A DNA stretch of 64,000 nt from Legionella genomosp. 1 (GTDB taxonomy: Bacteria; Pseudomonadota; Gammaproteobacteria; Legionellales; Legionellaceae): contig CAMCUM010000005.1 in NCBI GenBank assembly GCA_945878975.1, positions 18,654 to 82,653 on the forward strand, given 5' to 3'. The position numbers and the translations under genes were made by a program. The first letter of the stretch is position 1, and every line of letters begins with the position of its first letter. The notes below the pieces were generated by a model, which did not search any database, had not been told where the DNA came from, and worked only from the letters and a program-made list of their open reading frames with translations. This document shows, in pieces, positions 48,144 to 58,145 of the stretch.

Positions 48144-50783
48144 CTACCACGGCAACGTAAACCGCAATGCTACCCCGCCCTTTTTATGCAGATTTTCAGC
48201 CCAAATCTTCCCGCCATGTGCTTCGATATTAATTCGGCAGAGTGTTAATCCCAAACCTAAGCTGTCCGATTGATAATAAGAGGAGGTTTTACGGTAAAAT
48301 GGGTTAAATATTTTAGGCAAATCCTCAGTCGCTATCTCAGATCCGCTATTTTCCACACTCACTAAAACATGCTTTTCTTGCCGCTCTAAACGAATATCAA
48401 TCACCGCCAATGGTCGAGAGTATTTTATGGAATTATCCAACAAATTTAAAAATACCATTCGGATCCGTGCCGGATCAAGACTAAGTTTGGGTAAGGTTGT
48501 AGGGTTCTGCACTTGAATCGTACGCTGATGATGCACTTTGCGAAACTGTTGGATGGTCTGCTGGATCAAATCAGGCAAGTCCACATTGGTTTTCTCAAGT
48601 TGAATATGATGGGTTTCAAATTCAATCATTTGTAAAATATTATTATTGACCAATGAGATTTTGGTTAACTCTTCATGTACGTCAAAATCGCTCTGCTCAT
48701 GCGGTTTCTGTGACGAAGCTGGGCTCAGCTCTTCTAATATAAAACGCAACGGATAATTCAATTGCTGCGAAATCGTCTTTAATAACGCATTTTTGGCGGA
48801 TGCCACTTCCAATTTTACTTGTTTCTTACGGAATTTTTCTTGGAGATGGTCAATTTCCAAAGCCAATGCGAGTTGATTCACAAATGCATCCAAAATACGC
48901 AACTGATCTGCGCTCAATAATGTCTTTTCCTGAGGTTGGATCCTGAGCACCCCAATCGCTGGTTGTGACGCGGTGTGCAAAGGAAAATACAGCGCTGTAG
49001 CAGAACTTAGCGTGTCGGTCCCCAGGCCTGCTGGCTGGGCCATTTCATACACCCACTGCGCAACAGCAAGCTCTTTCTCATTTAGATCAAAAGGATCCGG
49101 ATAAGTCGTCTGGACTTCCAGATGCTCGTTTTTAGGCACAAGTATCAACACATGTGCTGACAACGATTGCGCAATATACTGAGTACCCAGAGATAAAATA
49201 TCTTTCCTGCCACGTGTTCGTAACAATTTTTGACCAAAATCATACGATGTACGCGTCTGTTGTTGGACTTGCCGAGCGATCTTCGCTTCACGATATTGTA
49301 ATACCATGAAATAACTGATGACCAAAGAGACCACAAACATCATGCCCATCGTGACCAAAGAGCCAACGGATAGGATTTTTAATTGATACATTGGGCTGAC
49401 AAAAAAATAATCATACCCAACTACGCTCAAAATAGAAGTCAACACAGCAGGACCTGGGCGACCTACCAAAGCAACCATTATCACCCCTAAAATATAGAAC
49501 AATGCGATGCCATTGGTCGTCAAGAAGGGATTAAGCAGCAGACCGATACCAGTCACCAACGCAACCGTTGCCAAACTAAGCCAGTAATAGGGCCAAGAGA
49601 TACCCGAATAGCGCTCTGACAATTGATAAGGCTCGGGGGAGAGATGACTGCCCACAACTGTTACGCTTATTTCACCACAATGCTTCATCACTTCGTCTGC
49701 CAAACGACGCCTAAACATATACCGCCATGCCTGGCTACGGTCTTTTGACAACATCATTTGAGTCACATTGGCTTCACGTGCAAACTTGAGCAATGCTTGC
49801 ACAATATCGCGGCCAGGCAAGACATGCGTTGTCGCGCCCAATTGTTCAGCTAAGCGTAAGTTTTTGATGGCAAGATTGCGTTTGCCTTCGGCCAAAAAAA
49901 TACTAGGTTTGTCGACATAAACAGCTATCCATTCTGCTTGCAAACCACTCGCTAGTTGTTTCGCAGAACGAATGAGCGTACGCGACTGGCTATCCGGCCC
50001 AACACAGACTAAAATCTTATCTTTCGTCGGCCAAATACTCTGGATCCCAGAAGCAATACGATACGAGCGTACATCCGTATCGACCCAATGTGCGGTCACT
50101 CGTAAGGCCAGTTCCCGTAATGCAATCAAATTACCTTTGCGAAAAAAATGCGCTGCCGCCACATCGACTTGCTCAGGAAAATAGATTTTCCCCTCTTGCA
50201 ACCGTTTTAATAAATCCTCAACCGCCAAATCAACTAATTCAATCGCATTAGCGCGTTCCAACATGAAATCAGGAACCGTTTCTTTAACAGGCGCTTGGAT
50301 AATTTGTGCCACATCATCTTTTAAGCTTTCAATATGCTGCACATTCAAGGTGGTATACACATCTATCCCACGATCTAACAATTCTTTGATGTCTTGCCAG
50401 CGTTTTTCATGACGCAAGCCTTCCACATTGGAATGCGCCATTTCATCCACTAAAATGAGCCCTGGGTTGCGTTTTAAGGCAGCATCTAAATCAAACTCTT
50501 CATAGGGATTGCCTCGATAGGTAACCACCTGCGGAGCCAAGATCTCAAATGTATGGAGCATGTTATTAATTTCTTGTCGTCCATGTGACGCCACAATGCC
50601 AACCACCACATCCAACTGTTTCAATCTGCTTTGATAAGCATCATGCAGCATTTTATAGGTTTTGCCGACACCTGGCGCTGCAGCAAGATAAATTTTTAAT
50701 TTACCCAGCTTGCTTCTCTCTTCCTCTTGCTGCACCTGTTTCAATAATTGTTCTGGATTGGAGCGTTCTTGTGACATACTCAT
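48144..50783 (-). CDS. kdpD: KdpD-type sensor, kinase core degenerate
   Basis: 879 residues. N-terminal KdpD domain with Walker A APGVGKTYKML and LILVDEMAHSN, a Usp-like domain (about 245-370), four membrane helices (about 395-495) and a GAF-like region are normal. The kinase half is not. Where KdpD has SHDLRTPL this protein reads SQQLNYPL, so the phospho-acceptor His is Gln673 (CAG, 48765-48767). The DxGxG box reads ENSGSEI. The N-box NLLDNSIKYS and a GLGL loop remain. It can hardly autophosphorylate. kdpE is neither next to it nor elsewhere in the window. It overlaps kdpC by 4 bases, so it is still part of the operon. Confidence 0.9.
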   Translation of the reverse strand: MSMSQERSNPEQLLKQVQQEEERSKLGKLKIYLAAAPGVGKTYKMLHDAYQSRLKQLDVVVGIVASHGRQEINNMLHTFEILAPQVVTYRGNPYEEFDLDAALKRNPGLILVDEMAHSNVEGLRHEKRWQDIKELLDRGIDVYTTLNVQHIESLKDDVAQIIQAPVKETVPDFMLERANAIELVDLAVEDLLKRLQEGKIYFPEQVDVAAAHFFRKGNLIALRELALRVTAHWVDTDVRSYRIASGIQSIWPTKDKILVCVGPDSQSRTLIRSAKQLASGLQAEWIAVYVDKPSIFLAEGKRNLAIKNLRLAEQLGATTHVLPGRDIVQALLKFAREANVTQMMLSKDRSQAWRYMFRRRLADEVMKHCGEISVTVVGSHLSPEPYQLSERYSGISWPYYWLSLATVALVTGIGLLLNPFLTTNGIALFYILGVIMVALVGRPGPAVLTSILSVVGYDYFFVSPMYQLKILSVGSLVTMGMMFVVSLVISYFMVLQYREAKIARQVQQQTRTSYDFGQKLLRTRGRKDILSLGTQYIAQSLSAHVLILVPKNEHLEVQTTYPDPFDLNEKELAVAQWVYEMAQPAGLGTDTLSSATALYFPLHTASQPAIGVLRIQPQEKTLLSADQLRILDAFVNQLALALEIDHLQEKFRKKQVKLEVASAKNALLKTISQQLNYPLRFILEELSPASSQKPHEQSDFDVHEELTKISLVNNNILQMIEFETHHIQLEKTNVDLPDLIQQTIQQFRKVHHQRTIQVQNPTTLPKLSLDPARIRMVFLNLLDNSIKYSRPLAVIDIRLERQEKHVLVSVENSGSEIATEDLPKIFNPFYRKTSSYYQSDSLGLGLTLCRINIEAHGGKIWAENLHKKGGVALRFTLPW

Positions 50784-51346
50784 CCCCGTTTATAAAGATC
50801 CAAAGCGTGATTCAATAACAAAACATTCACTCTCGGCTCTCCCAATAAACCGAACATACGCCATTGCGTATGCATTTGAATCAAGCGATCTAATTCTGCC
50901 ACAGGTATATTACGAGCAGTCGCAACACGGTCCATTTGATAATAAGCTGCAGCAGGACTGATCTCTGGATCCAAGCCACTACCTGATGCCAACACGAGAT
51001 CTGCCGGAATGGGTGACTGTCCAGTTTTGCGCTCAGAAATGCGTTTGCGAACACTATCAAGCAAAGCAGGATGGGTCGGACCTAAATGTGATCCGCCGGA
51101 AGCCAGGCCATTATACGCCCCATTGGCCGTAGCGGATGGACGCCCCCAGAAATAATCTGGCGTCACAAAATTTTGACCAATCCACTGCGACCCCCAATAC
51201 TGATCCTGCTCTATCAGCATACTGCCATTCGCTTGCCAAGGGAAACAACCCTGCGCAATACCCGTCATCAACAACGGATAGAAACAACCAGTAAGAACCG
51301 TGAGTAACAAAAACAAACGCCAAGCTGTCGTTAGAATCGCGCTCAT
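50780..51346 (-). CDS. kdpC: Potassium-transporting ATPase subunit KdpC
   Basis: Single-helix subunit that stabilises the KdpFABC pump. N-terminal helix ([20 protein letters not shown]), then the conserved periplasmic part with [23 protein letters not shown] and [14 protein letters not shown]. About 188 residues. Start at ATG 51346, which overlaps the kdpB stop (ATGA); the open frame upstream is not used. Coupled to kdpD by another ATGA. Confidence 0.95.
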   Translation of the reverse strand: MSAILTTAWRLFLLLTVLTGCFYPLLMTGIAQGCFPWQANGSMLIEQDQYWGSQWIGQNFVTPDYFWGRPSATANGAYNGLASGGSHLGPTHPALLDSVRKRISERKTGQSPIPADLVLASGSGLDPEISPAAAYYQMDRVATARNIPVAELDRLIQMHTQWRMFGLLGEPRVNVLLLNHALDLYKRG

Positions 51347-53403
51347 AGATACCCCATCAACCAATCTATCATTTTGATCCCAACAAAAGGCACTATCAAG
51401 CCGCCCAACCCATATATCAGCATATGCCTACGCAGTAATACTTGCGCAGATTCAGCTTGATATTGCACACCGCGCAATGCAATGGGGATCAGTGCCACAA
51501 TGATCACTGCGTTAAAAATTACCGCTGAGAGTATCGCGGACTGCGGTGTCCGCAAATGCATAATATTCAACACATTCAATACCGGATAGGTACTGGCAAA
51601 CGCTGCGGGGAGAATTGCGAAATATTTTGACACGTCATTGGCAATACTAAACGTTGTTAAGGCGCCCCGCGTCATCAATAATTGTTTTCCGATATTTACC
51701 ACTTCGATCAGTTTTGTTGGATTAGAGTCTAAATCAATCAAATTTCCAGCTTCTTTAGCTGCTTGCGTCCCAGAATTCATGGCCACCGCCACATCTGCTT
51801 GAGCCAGAGCAGGCGCATCATTTGTGCCATCCCCTGCCATTGCCACCATCAAACCTTGCGCTTGCAACGATCGTATCAATTTCAATTTTTCTTCGGGACG
51901 GGCGTCGGCTAAGAAATCATCGACACCTGCTTCTGCTGCAATCGCTGCTGCAGTGAGGGGGTTATCACCCGTTACCATGATGGTTTTGATCCCCATCCGA
52001 CGTAATTCAGCGAAGCGCTCACGGATCCCACCTTTGATGATATCCTTGAGATGCACAATGCCTAACACAGTTTTGCCCTCTGCAACCACCAGGGCTGTGC
52101 CACCTTGTTTAGAAATAGTATCGGCAGCATTCTGCACATCCTCCGGAAAGACACCGCCCTGCTGACTGACATACGCTTTCATCGCCGAGACAGCCCCTTT
52201 CCGAATTTGCCGCCCGTCAATATTCGCCCCACTCATGCGTGTTTCTGCTGTGAAGGGAATAAAAGTGGCGTTGGTGCGCTTCAAATCCTGTCCAGTCATG
52301 AGATAATTTGTTTTCGCTAGGATCACAATACTCCTGCCCTCAGGGGTTTCATCCGCTAAAGAAGCCAATTGTGCAGCAGACACCAAATCATCTATCAATA
52401 CCCCTTGCGCTGGGATAAAGGCTATCGCCTCGCGATTACCTAACGTGATAGTCCCTGTTTTATCCAAAATCAAAACATCAACATCACCCGCGGCCTCTAC
52501 CGCATGTCCCGACATAGCAATCACATTGGCTTGAACCATTCTATCCATCCCTGCAATACCGATGGCCGACAATAAGCCGCCAATCGTGGTGGGCGCCAAA
52601 CACACAAACAAAGCAATCACAGCAGTCAGGGTGATCATACTACCCATTCTAGCCACCAACACTGAATAGTAGGAAAAAACGGGTAATGTGGTACAAACGA
52701 TCAAAAAAATAAGCGTCAGTGCTGCTAATAATATGGTTAAGACCAATTCGTTAGGGGTTTTTTGGCGTTTTGCACCCTCTACCAATGCAATCATCTTATC
52801 TAAAAATGTTTGACAAGGATCCGCAGTAATGCGAATAATGAGCCAGTCAGAAATAATTTTCGTACCAGATGTCACCGAACTCTTATCTCCGCCACTTTCG
52901 CGAATCACTGGCGCGCTTTCACCGGTAATTGCCGATTCATTCACAGTCGCAATCCCTTCAATCACTTCCCCATCTCCAGGAATGATATCGCCAGCCTCCA
53001 CCAAAATCAGGTCGCCTATCCGTAATTGTTGAGCAGAGATCACCGTTTTTTGACTCTGCAAGGAAGCTGAACTCAGTTTTTTCGCCTGTAAATCTCGGCG
53101 TGAACTACGTAAAAATTGCGCCTGAGCTTTCCCACGTCCTTCTGCCATACTTTCTGCAAAGTTCGAAAAATAAACGGTAAACCACAAGCCCAGATCAACA
53201 TAAAAAATATACGCAGCAGGCGCCTCACCCTGCCCAACAACGGCTTGAAAAAATAAAAACAAACAAAGTAACGCACCGGCATACACCGTAAACATGACCG
53301 GATTACGCAATTGATAGCGTGGCGTTAGTTTTATACACGCCTGCCACATGGCCTCTGCCAAGATCGAGCTATTCCAAAAGGCTGAGTTTCTTACTTTAGA
53401 CAT
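51343..53403 (-). CDS. kdpB: Potassium-transporting P-type ATPase subunit KdpB
   Basis: Catalytic ATPase of the high-affinity potassium pump. Phosphorylation motif [14 protein letters not shown] actuator loop ([12 protein letters not shown]), hinge [14 protein letters not shown] and [19 protein letters not shown] are intact, and the C-terminal helices carry the family ending ([16 protein letters not shown]). 686 residues. Start overlaps the kdpA stop by 8 bases. The Ser of TGES that is phosphorylated for inhibition in E. coli KdpB is conserved. Confidence 0.97.
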   Translation of the reverse strand: MSKVRNSAFWNSSILAEAMWQACIKLTPRYQLRNPVMFTVYAGALLCLFLFFQAVVGQGEAPAAYIFYVDLGLWFTVYFSNFAESMAEGRGKAQAQFLRSSRRDLQAKKLSSASLQSQKTVISAQQLRIGDLILVEAGDIIPGDGEVIEGIATVNESAITGESAPVIRESGGDKSSVTSGTKIISDWLIIRITADPCQTFLDKMIALVEGAKRQKTPNELVLTILLAALTLIFLIVCTTLPVFSYYSVLVARMGSMITLTAVIALFVCLAPTTIGGLLSAIGIAGMDRMVQANVIAMSGHAVEAAGDVDVLILDKTGTITLGNREAIAFIPAQGVLIDDLVSAAQLASLADETPEGRSIVILAKTNYLMTGQDLKRTNATFIPFTAETRMSGANIDGRQIRKGAVSAMKAYVSQQGGVFPEDVQNAADTISKQGGTALVVAEGKTVLGIVHLKDIIKGGIRERFAELRRMGIKTIMVTGDNPLTAAAIAAEAGVDDFLADARPEEKLKLIRSLQAQGLMVAMAGDGTNDAPALAQADVAVAMNSGTQAAKEAGNLIDLDSNPTKLIEVVNIGKQLLMTRGALTTFSIANDVSKYFAILPAAFASTYPVLNVLNIMHLRTPQSAILSAVIFNAVIIVALIPIALRGVQYQAESAQVLLRRHMLIYGLGGLIVPFVGIKMIDWLMGYL

Positions 53404-55117
53404 AAGACACCTGCAACAAATATTCTACAATAGGGCCCAAAACCAAGACTGGCAAAAATGAAAGTGCTCCCAAGAGTGCGATGATTGAAATCAGCAGTAC
53501 AACAAATAAGGGGGTATGCGTTGCCAATGTGCCAATGCCAATTGCGACCTTCTGCTTAGCAACCAAAGAACCCGCTAAAGCTAAAATAGGGATAGCAACC
53601 CAATAACGCCCTATTAACATCAAAATGCCCCCTAAAATCAAATAGAATGGCTGATCAGCATGCAATCCGGCAAACGCGCTGCCGTTGTTGTTCATCATCG
53701 AAGTCATGGCATACAATATTTCAGTAAAACCATGCGCACCGGGGTTGCCCGATGCTTGTGTCGCAAGCAACAAAGCAGCGGCTGTGCTCACTAATACCCC
53801 TATTGGCATAAGCAATAATGCAAGGGTCGCCATTTTCATTTCAAAAGGTGCAATTTTTTTACCTAAATAGTTTGGCGCCCGCCCAACCATGAGACCACCG
53901 ATGAATACGCTTATCACCACCATCAAAATCATGCCGTATAAGCCGGAGCCTACCCCACCAAAAACAATTTCGCCTAAATGCATCATCCATAAAGGGATCA
54001 AGCCCCCAAGCGGGGTATAAGAGTCCAACATAGCATTAACCGAGCCATTCGAAGTTGCAGTGGTAGCAACCGTCCAGATCGCGGAGTTGAGAATCCCAAA
54101 CCGCGTTTCTTTGCCTTCTAGATTCCCCCCTATGACGCCCAATGCTTCGATCGCTGGATTGCCCTGTTGCTCCAAGCATACTTCTCCCCATACCGCTGGC
54201 AAAAATATAATCAGCATCACCAATAGTAAAGCGCGCCCTTGACGTAAATCTTGAATCATCCAACCGAAACTGTAAGTCAAAGCAGCAGGAATCAACAAAA
54301 TAGCCAACATTTCTAGAAAATTACTAATCGGAGTCGGATTTTCAAATGGATGTGCACTATTGGCATTAAAAAAACCGCCACCATTTGATCCCAATTGTTT
54401 GATCGCAACTTGTGACGCCACAGGACCCCTTGGAATGATTTGTTCGTTACCACCCTCCCCACCGGGATGGGTCATCATTTGCAGCGGTCTAACGATTTGA
54501 TTAGGCTTAAGATTTTGGATCACACCCTGAGACACCAAGCTCATTGTGAGGAGGCAGGCCAAGGGCAAGAGAATATAGAGCACCCCGCGTACCATATCGA
54601 CCCAGTAATTCCCTAAATACTGTCCTTTATGCGTCATCAGGCCACGAATCAAAGCCATTAATATAGCCATGCCGGTGGCAGCTGAAAGGAAATTTTGACT
54701 AGTTAAAGCGAGCATTTGCGCAGCGTAGCTCAGGGTGGTTTCCCCGGCATAGGCTTGCCAATTGGTATTGGTCACGTAGCTGACCGCTGTATTGAATGCC
54801 AGCCAGACATCGGGGGCGGATAAATGCTGAGGGTTACCGGGCAAATACCCCTGGAAGCGCTGAACAGCGTACATTCCTAATACGCCTAAGCCATTCAATA
54901 AAAACATAGCCATTGCGTATTGTTGCCAAGTCATCTGTTGATTAGGATCAATTCGACATACGCGATAGATTACTGTTTCAATATAAGAGAAATACCATAC
55001 GCCTTTGGGAACATGTCCTTGATAAATTTGTGCCATATACCAACCCAACGGTTTGGCAAGCACCAAAAGGACAACCATATAACACCCTATTTGCATCCAA
55101 GCATTGGGCGTTAGCAT
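53396..55117 (-). CDS. kdpA: Potassium-transporting ATPase subunit KdpA
   Basis: Potassium channel-like subunit. Selectivity-filter-like loops include [57 protein letters not shown] and [14 protein letters not shown]. About 573 residues and ten or more membrane helices. I start at ATG 55117, which overlaps the kdpF stop by 1 base (TAATG); the open frame upstream is kdpF read in another frame. This gene order (F-A-B-C-D) is the standard operon. Confidence 0.97.
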   Translation of the reverse strand: MLTPNAWMQIGCYMVVLLVLAKPLGWYMAQIYQGHVPKGVWYFSYIETVIYRVCRIDPNQQMTWQQYAMAMFLLNGLGVLGMYAVQRFQGYLPGNPQHLSAPDVWLAFNTAVSYVTNTNWQAYAGETTLSYAAQMLALTSQNFLSAATGMAILMALIRGLMTHKGQYLGNYWVDMVRGVLYILLPLACLLTMSLVSQGVIQNLKPNQIVRPLQMMTHPGGEGGNEQIIPRGPVASQVAIKQLGSNGGGFFNANSAHPFENPTPISNFLEMLAILLIPAALTYSFGWMIQDLRQGRALLLVMLIIFLPAVWGEVCLEQQGNPAIEALGVIGGNLEGKETRFGILNSAIWTVATTATSNGSVNAMLDSYTPLGGLIPLWMMHLGEIVFGGVGSGLYGMILMVVISVFIGGLMVGRAPNYLGKKIAPFEMKMATLALLLMPIGVLVSTAAALLLATQASGNPGAHGFTEILYAMTSMMNNNGSAFAGLHADQPFYLILGGILMLIGRYWVAIPILALAGSLVAKQKVAIGIGTLATHTPLFVVLLISIIALLGALSFLPVLVLGPIVEYLLQVSYV

Positions 55118-55200
55118 TAAAAATATTCCGGTTTTACGAGGACAAACAACAAATACACCATCAAGCCTACCGTGATACCCCCACATAGCCAATACATCAT
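55117..55200 (-). CDS. kdpF: Potassium-transporting ATPase subunit KdpF
   Basis: 27-residue single-helix peptide (GGITVGLMVYLLFVLVKPEY in the core) that stabilises the KdpABC complex. E. coli KdpF is 29 residues with a comparable YLxYALxxxExF ending. GAGG lies 4 bases before ATG 55200. Its start overlaps the stop of a preceding 31-residue ORF (ATGA) and its stop overlaps kdpA. Confidence 0.85.
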   Translation of the reverse strand: MMYWLCGGITVGLMVYLLFVLVKPEYF

Positions 55201-55292
55201 TTGACCTCTCCCATTAATAAGCCAAACCCATGAATCAACCCCAATGTGCTCCCCCAAAATGCGAGCAAAACCAGTAAAATCAGAACATCCAT
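55197..55292 (-). CDS. 31-residue membrane peptide at the head of kdp
   Basis: ATG 55292 to TGA 55197, with GGAG 9 bases upstream. The peptide (MDVLILLVLLAFWGSTLGLI plus a short polar end) is one transmembrane helix. It starts 2 bases after the ugpQ stop and its stop overlaps the kdpF start by 4 bases, so it is embedded in the translation chain. Small helix-only ORFs in front of kdpF occur in other proteobacteria as far as I recall; a further accessory subunit of the Kdp complex is an inference. Confidence 0.65.
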   Translation of the reverse strand: MDVLILLVLLAFWGSTLGLIHGFGLLMGEVK

Positions 55293-55294
55293 AT

Positions 55295-56032
55295 TCAGAG
55301 TCTCCAAGTCGGGTAATCAGAAAATAAACCGTCCACTCCCATCGCAATATATTTAGAAATCAAAAACTGATAATTGACTGTGTAGACATACACGGCAAAC
55401 CCTCTTTTCTTTAAAGCTTGGATCCGTTCCGCGCTTGCAATCCAATGATTCAAATTAACGCTGACACAAGCTAGCGATTCAGCAAAGTCTATTTCTTCAG
55501 GGTCCCATCCATGGAGCAAATACCCTATGGGTAGATTTGGTTGTAATGCGCGACACAAACGCAGCACATCCCCATCAAAACTAGAAATCAACGGCAAAGG
55601 CAAAGTTTTAGGCCACAACTCATCTAATAGATCCAACACCTTGTTAACCGTAGCATACATACAACCCGGTGCGGGCTTTATTTCAATATTAGCCGACATT
55701 TTATGCTGAAGTAACCATAGTAAAGTCTCGCGTAAAGTCGGGATCCGTGTCGCGGCATACTGTTTCGAAAACCAAGAACCCGCATCCAACGTTTTGAAAT
55801 ACTCTGCCGAAGCCAAAGCAATCTCACCTCGGCCATTGGTCGTGCGGCCCAATGTCGCATCGTGAATCACGAATGCTTCCCCATCCGCACTCAAAGTCAC
55901 GTCAAACTCAACTGAGGTCAAACCATAGTGAGCTGCCAAAGCAAAACTTGCCAAAGTATTTTCTGGAGCCAGTGCGGCGACACCGCGATGACCAATAATT
56001 CTACCCAAATGCGCTAAAGTATTTTTTCTCAA
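55295..56032 (-). CDS. ugpQ: Cytoplasmic glycerophosphodiester phosphodiesterase
   Basis: Hydrolyses glycerophosphodiesters to glycerol-3-phosphate and an alcohol. IGHRGVAALAPENTLASF at the N-terminus, VEFDVTLSADGEAFVIHD (metal and catalytic residues) and ANIEIKPAPG are the GDPD signatures. About 246 residues and no signal peptide, so UgpQ rather than GlpQ type. TTG 56032 with GAGG 6 bases upstream is the best start; a TTG at 56044 lies too close to that site. It runs into the kdp genes with only 2 bases between, so it shares their transcript. Confidence 0.9.
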   Translation of the reverse strand: MRKNTLAHLGRIIGHRGVAALAPENTLASFALAAHYGLTSVEFDVTLSADGEAFVIHDATLGRTTNGRGEIALASAEYFKTLDAGSWFSKQYAATRIPTLRETLLWLLQHKMSANIEIKPAPGCMYATVNKVLDLLDELWPKTLPLPLISSFDGDVLRLCRALQPNLPIGYLLHGWDPEEIDFAESLACVSVNLNHWIASAERIQALKKRGFAVYVYTVNYQFLISKYIAMGVDGLFSDYPTWRL

Positions 56033-56150
56033 GGTTTTCCTCAAAACAAAAATCCTGTCATAATGAGTTTATAATGAAATTTAAAATATAAATATAGGAC
56101 TTTCCCAACTTTCTCTGCTCACTACCGTCTTTTCAAAAAGTGCAAAGACG

Positions 56151-56302
56151 AAACAGTGACGAGGTTTGTTTTAGGTAACTACGAGCCCCACCTCCCAACC
56201 ACGTCGTGTGGCTTATCCACGGGATCCAGCGATGATGACAGATTCCTGGATCCCGCGCATAAAGTGCGGGACGTCGGCAAGAGGGATGAATCGTCACTGT
56301 TT
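56151..56302. repeat. Composite palindromic element
   Basis: Outer arms AAACAGTGACGA (56151-56162) and its exact complement (56291-56302). Inside are GGGATCCAG / CTGGATCCC (56221-56229, 56246-56254) and CCCGC / GCGGG (56252-56256, 56266-56270). It fills most of the 340-base gap between ugpQ and the dehydrogenase gene, where I see no gene. Confidence 0.75.
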
Positions 56303-56373
56303 TAGTAGACAAACCAGGGCTTAGCATGAAAAGATATTGGTTAAACGTGACTGTTTAAAATACAGGAGTAACT

Positions 56374-57411
56374 ATGTCAGCCGAAAATGATTTTTTAGAC
56401 TACGCATGGGACCATCAGTTTTGCGATATTCAATGTAGAATCGATCCCAAATCCGGAATGCGCGCTATCATTGCGATTCACAATACCAAACTCGGACCAG
56501 CCTTAGGGGGTTGCCGTTTTATTGAGTATGATCATTCGACCTCTGCTATCTTAGACGCTTTGCGCTTAGCCCGAGGGATGAGTTACAAATCTGCTCTGGC
56601 TGGCTTACCTCTCGGTGGGGGTAAAGCAGTCATCATCAAACCCAAAAACACGTTTGATCGCGACGCTTATTTTCACGCCTTTGGCAATTTTGTTCAAGAT
56701 TTGAGTGGACGGTATATCACCGCGATGGATAGTGGAACAGAATTGAGTGATATGGCGATCATTGCCGAACATACCTCTTACGTTGCTAGCTTAGCCAAAG
56801 ATGATGGCGACCCAGCCCGCGCGACTGCATTAGGTATTTTACGTGGCATTCAAGCAGCCGTTTCATTCCAAAAAAACCAAGACCATCTTGAAGGTTTGGT
56901 TATCGCCATACAAGGTTTGGGGCATGTAGGGCATCTATTGGCTCAGCATGTACACGCTTTGGGCGCAAAACTCATTGTAGCAGACATCAATCCACAACGC
57001 GTTCAACAAGTAGTCGCCGAGTTTGGCGCACAAGCCGTACCCAGTAGCGACATTCATAAAGTACCTTGTGATGTCTTATCTCCTTGCGCCTTGGGGGCCA
57101 TTTTCAACGAAATAACGATTCCCCAACTCCAAACCAAGATCATTGCTGGGGCCGCGAATAATCAATTGGCCCATCGCAACCATGGTCAATTACTCCATGA
57201 CCGTGGCATTTTATATGCGCCAGATTATGTCATCAATGCGGGTGGCGTCATTTTTGCTTGCGGCAAATACTTTCATTCTTCTCCCATCGAAACAGAGCAA
57301 AACCTGAATCGGATTGGAAAATCTTTAACCGAAATTTTTACCCGCTCTCAGCTAGAGAACAAACCCACTAGTGACATTGCAGATAAAATAGCAGAAGAAC
57401 TTTTGCAATGA
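56374..57411 (+). CDS. Leu/Phe/Val-type amino-acid dehydrogenase
   Basis: NAD-dependent oxidative deamination of a branched or aromatic amino acid to its oxo-acid. Catalytic Lys residues are in SYKSALAG (Lys72) and LPLGGGKAV (Lys84); the Rossmann fold begins with IQGLGHVGHLLAQH near residue 184, followed by an Asp (VADINP) that favours NAD. 345 residues. ACAGGAG precedes the ATG. It heads a run with an O-methyltransferase and is followed by tyrosine-catabolic genes, so phenylalanine or tyrosine is an attractive substrate, but the sequence does not exclude leucine. Confidence 0.88.
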   Translation: MSAENDFLDYAWDHQFCDIQCRIDPKSGMRAIIAIHNTKLGPALGGCRFIEYDHSTSAILDALRLARGMSYKSALAGLPLGGGKAVIIKPKNTFDRDAYFHAFGNFVQDLSGRYITAMDSGTELSDMAIIAEHTSYVASLAKDDGDPARATALGILRGIQAAVSFQKNQDHLEGLVIAIQGLGHVGHLLAQHVHALGAKLIVADINPQRVQQVVAEFGAQAVPSSDIHKVPCDVLSPCALGAIFNEITIPQLQTKIIAGAANNQLAHRNHGQLLHDRGILYAPDYVINAGGVIFACGKYFHSSPIETEQNLNRIGKSLTEIFTRSQLENKPTSDIADKIAEELLQ

Positions 57412-58064
57412 GATTGGTCACGCCCCAACTGCATGAGTACATGCTGAAAATTTCTTTGCGCGAGCACCCCGTTTTGCGGGCCTTGCGCGAGGAGCAGGCG
57501 GGTCATCAGCTTGCTCACATGCAAACCGCGCCCGATCAAGCCCAGTTTTTGCAAATGCTCTTGCGTACCTTACAAGCCAAACTCGTATTAGAGCTGGGCA
57601 CCTTTATGGGCTATGCCACCTTGGCCATGGCAATTGCGCTTCCAGAAGATGGGCGAATTATTACCTGTGATCGCAACCCAGAGTGGACAAACATCGCACA
57701 ACCCTATTGGAAGCAGGCCGCGCAAACGCATAAAATTGATTTGCGCCATGGACCCGCATTAACCACATTACAAACCCTATTAGATCAAGGCATGGCAAAA
57801 ACTTTTGATTTTATTTATATTGACGCAGACAAAACTAATTATGTAACGTATTACGAATATGCGTTGCAATGTATTCAACCCCATGGACTGATAGCAATAG
57901 ATAATGTATTTTGGGATGGTGATGTGATTGACCCACAAATCAGTACTGCACAAACCAGGGAAATCCGCCGACTGAATACCCTCATTCAACAAGATGAGAG
58001 AGTGAATATCAGTTTGCTCACCATAGCCGATGGTTTGTTTTTAATACAACCAAGGGACTGTTAA
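57408..58064 (+). CDS. Class I O-methyltransferase
   Basis: 218 residues of the caffeoyl-CoA/catechol O-methyltransferase fold. SAM motif LVLELGTFMGYATLAMA near residue 60, CDRNPEW, the metal-binding Asp region FDFIYIDADKTNYVTYYEYA near 136 and IAIDNVFWDGDV near 165 are intact. It overlaps the dehydrogenase gene by 4 bases. Its last codons lie in a palindromic repeat (58053-58120), which sets the stop. The substrate is probably a small aromatic, given the neighbours; inference. Confidence 0.88.
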   Translation: MRLVTPQLHEYMLKISLREHPVLRALREEQAGHQLAHMQTAPDQAQFLQMLLRTLQAKLVLELGTFMGYATLAMAIALPEDGRIITCDRNPEWTNIAQPYWKQAAQTHKIDLRHGPALTTLQTLLDQGMAKTFDFIYIDADKTNYVTYYEYALQCIQPHGLIAIDNVFWDGDVIDPQISTAQTREIRRLNTLIQQDERVNISLLTIADGLFLIQPRDC

Positions 58065-58120
58065 CCATTCATCGCTAGAAGTCCTACGGAACGTAGGCTG
58101 CTGAATTGACAACAGCCCCT
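58053..58120. repeat. AGGG-CTGTTGACAATT palindromic repeat, copy B
   Basis: Left arm AGGGACTGTTAACCATTCAT and an inverted right arm ending at 58120 (read on the minus strand AGGGGCTGTTGTCAATTCA). It overlaps the last 12 bases of the O-methyltransferase gene. Same family as 16909-16971 and 63851 onward. Confidence 0.7.
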
Positions 58121-58145
58121 TATCTACAAAAAAGGAATCGTGTAA

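Noticed and set aside
53685..55114. Several 60-75 codon frames antisense to kdpA
   Set aside because: They are frame shadows of strongly conserved membrane-protein codons and have no start signals.
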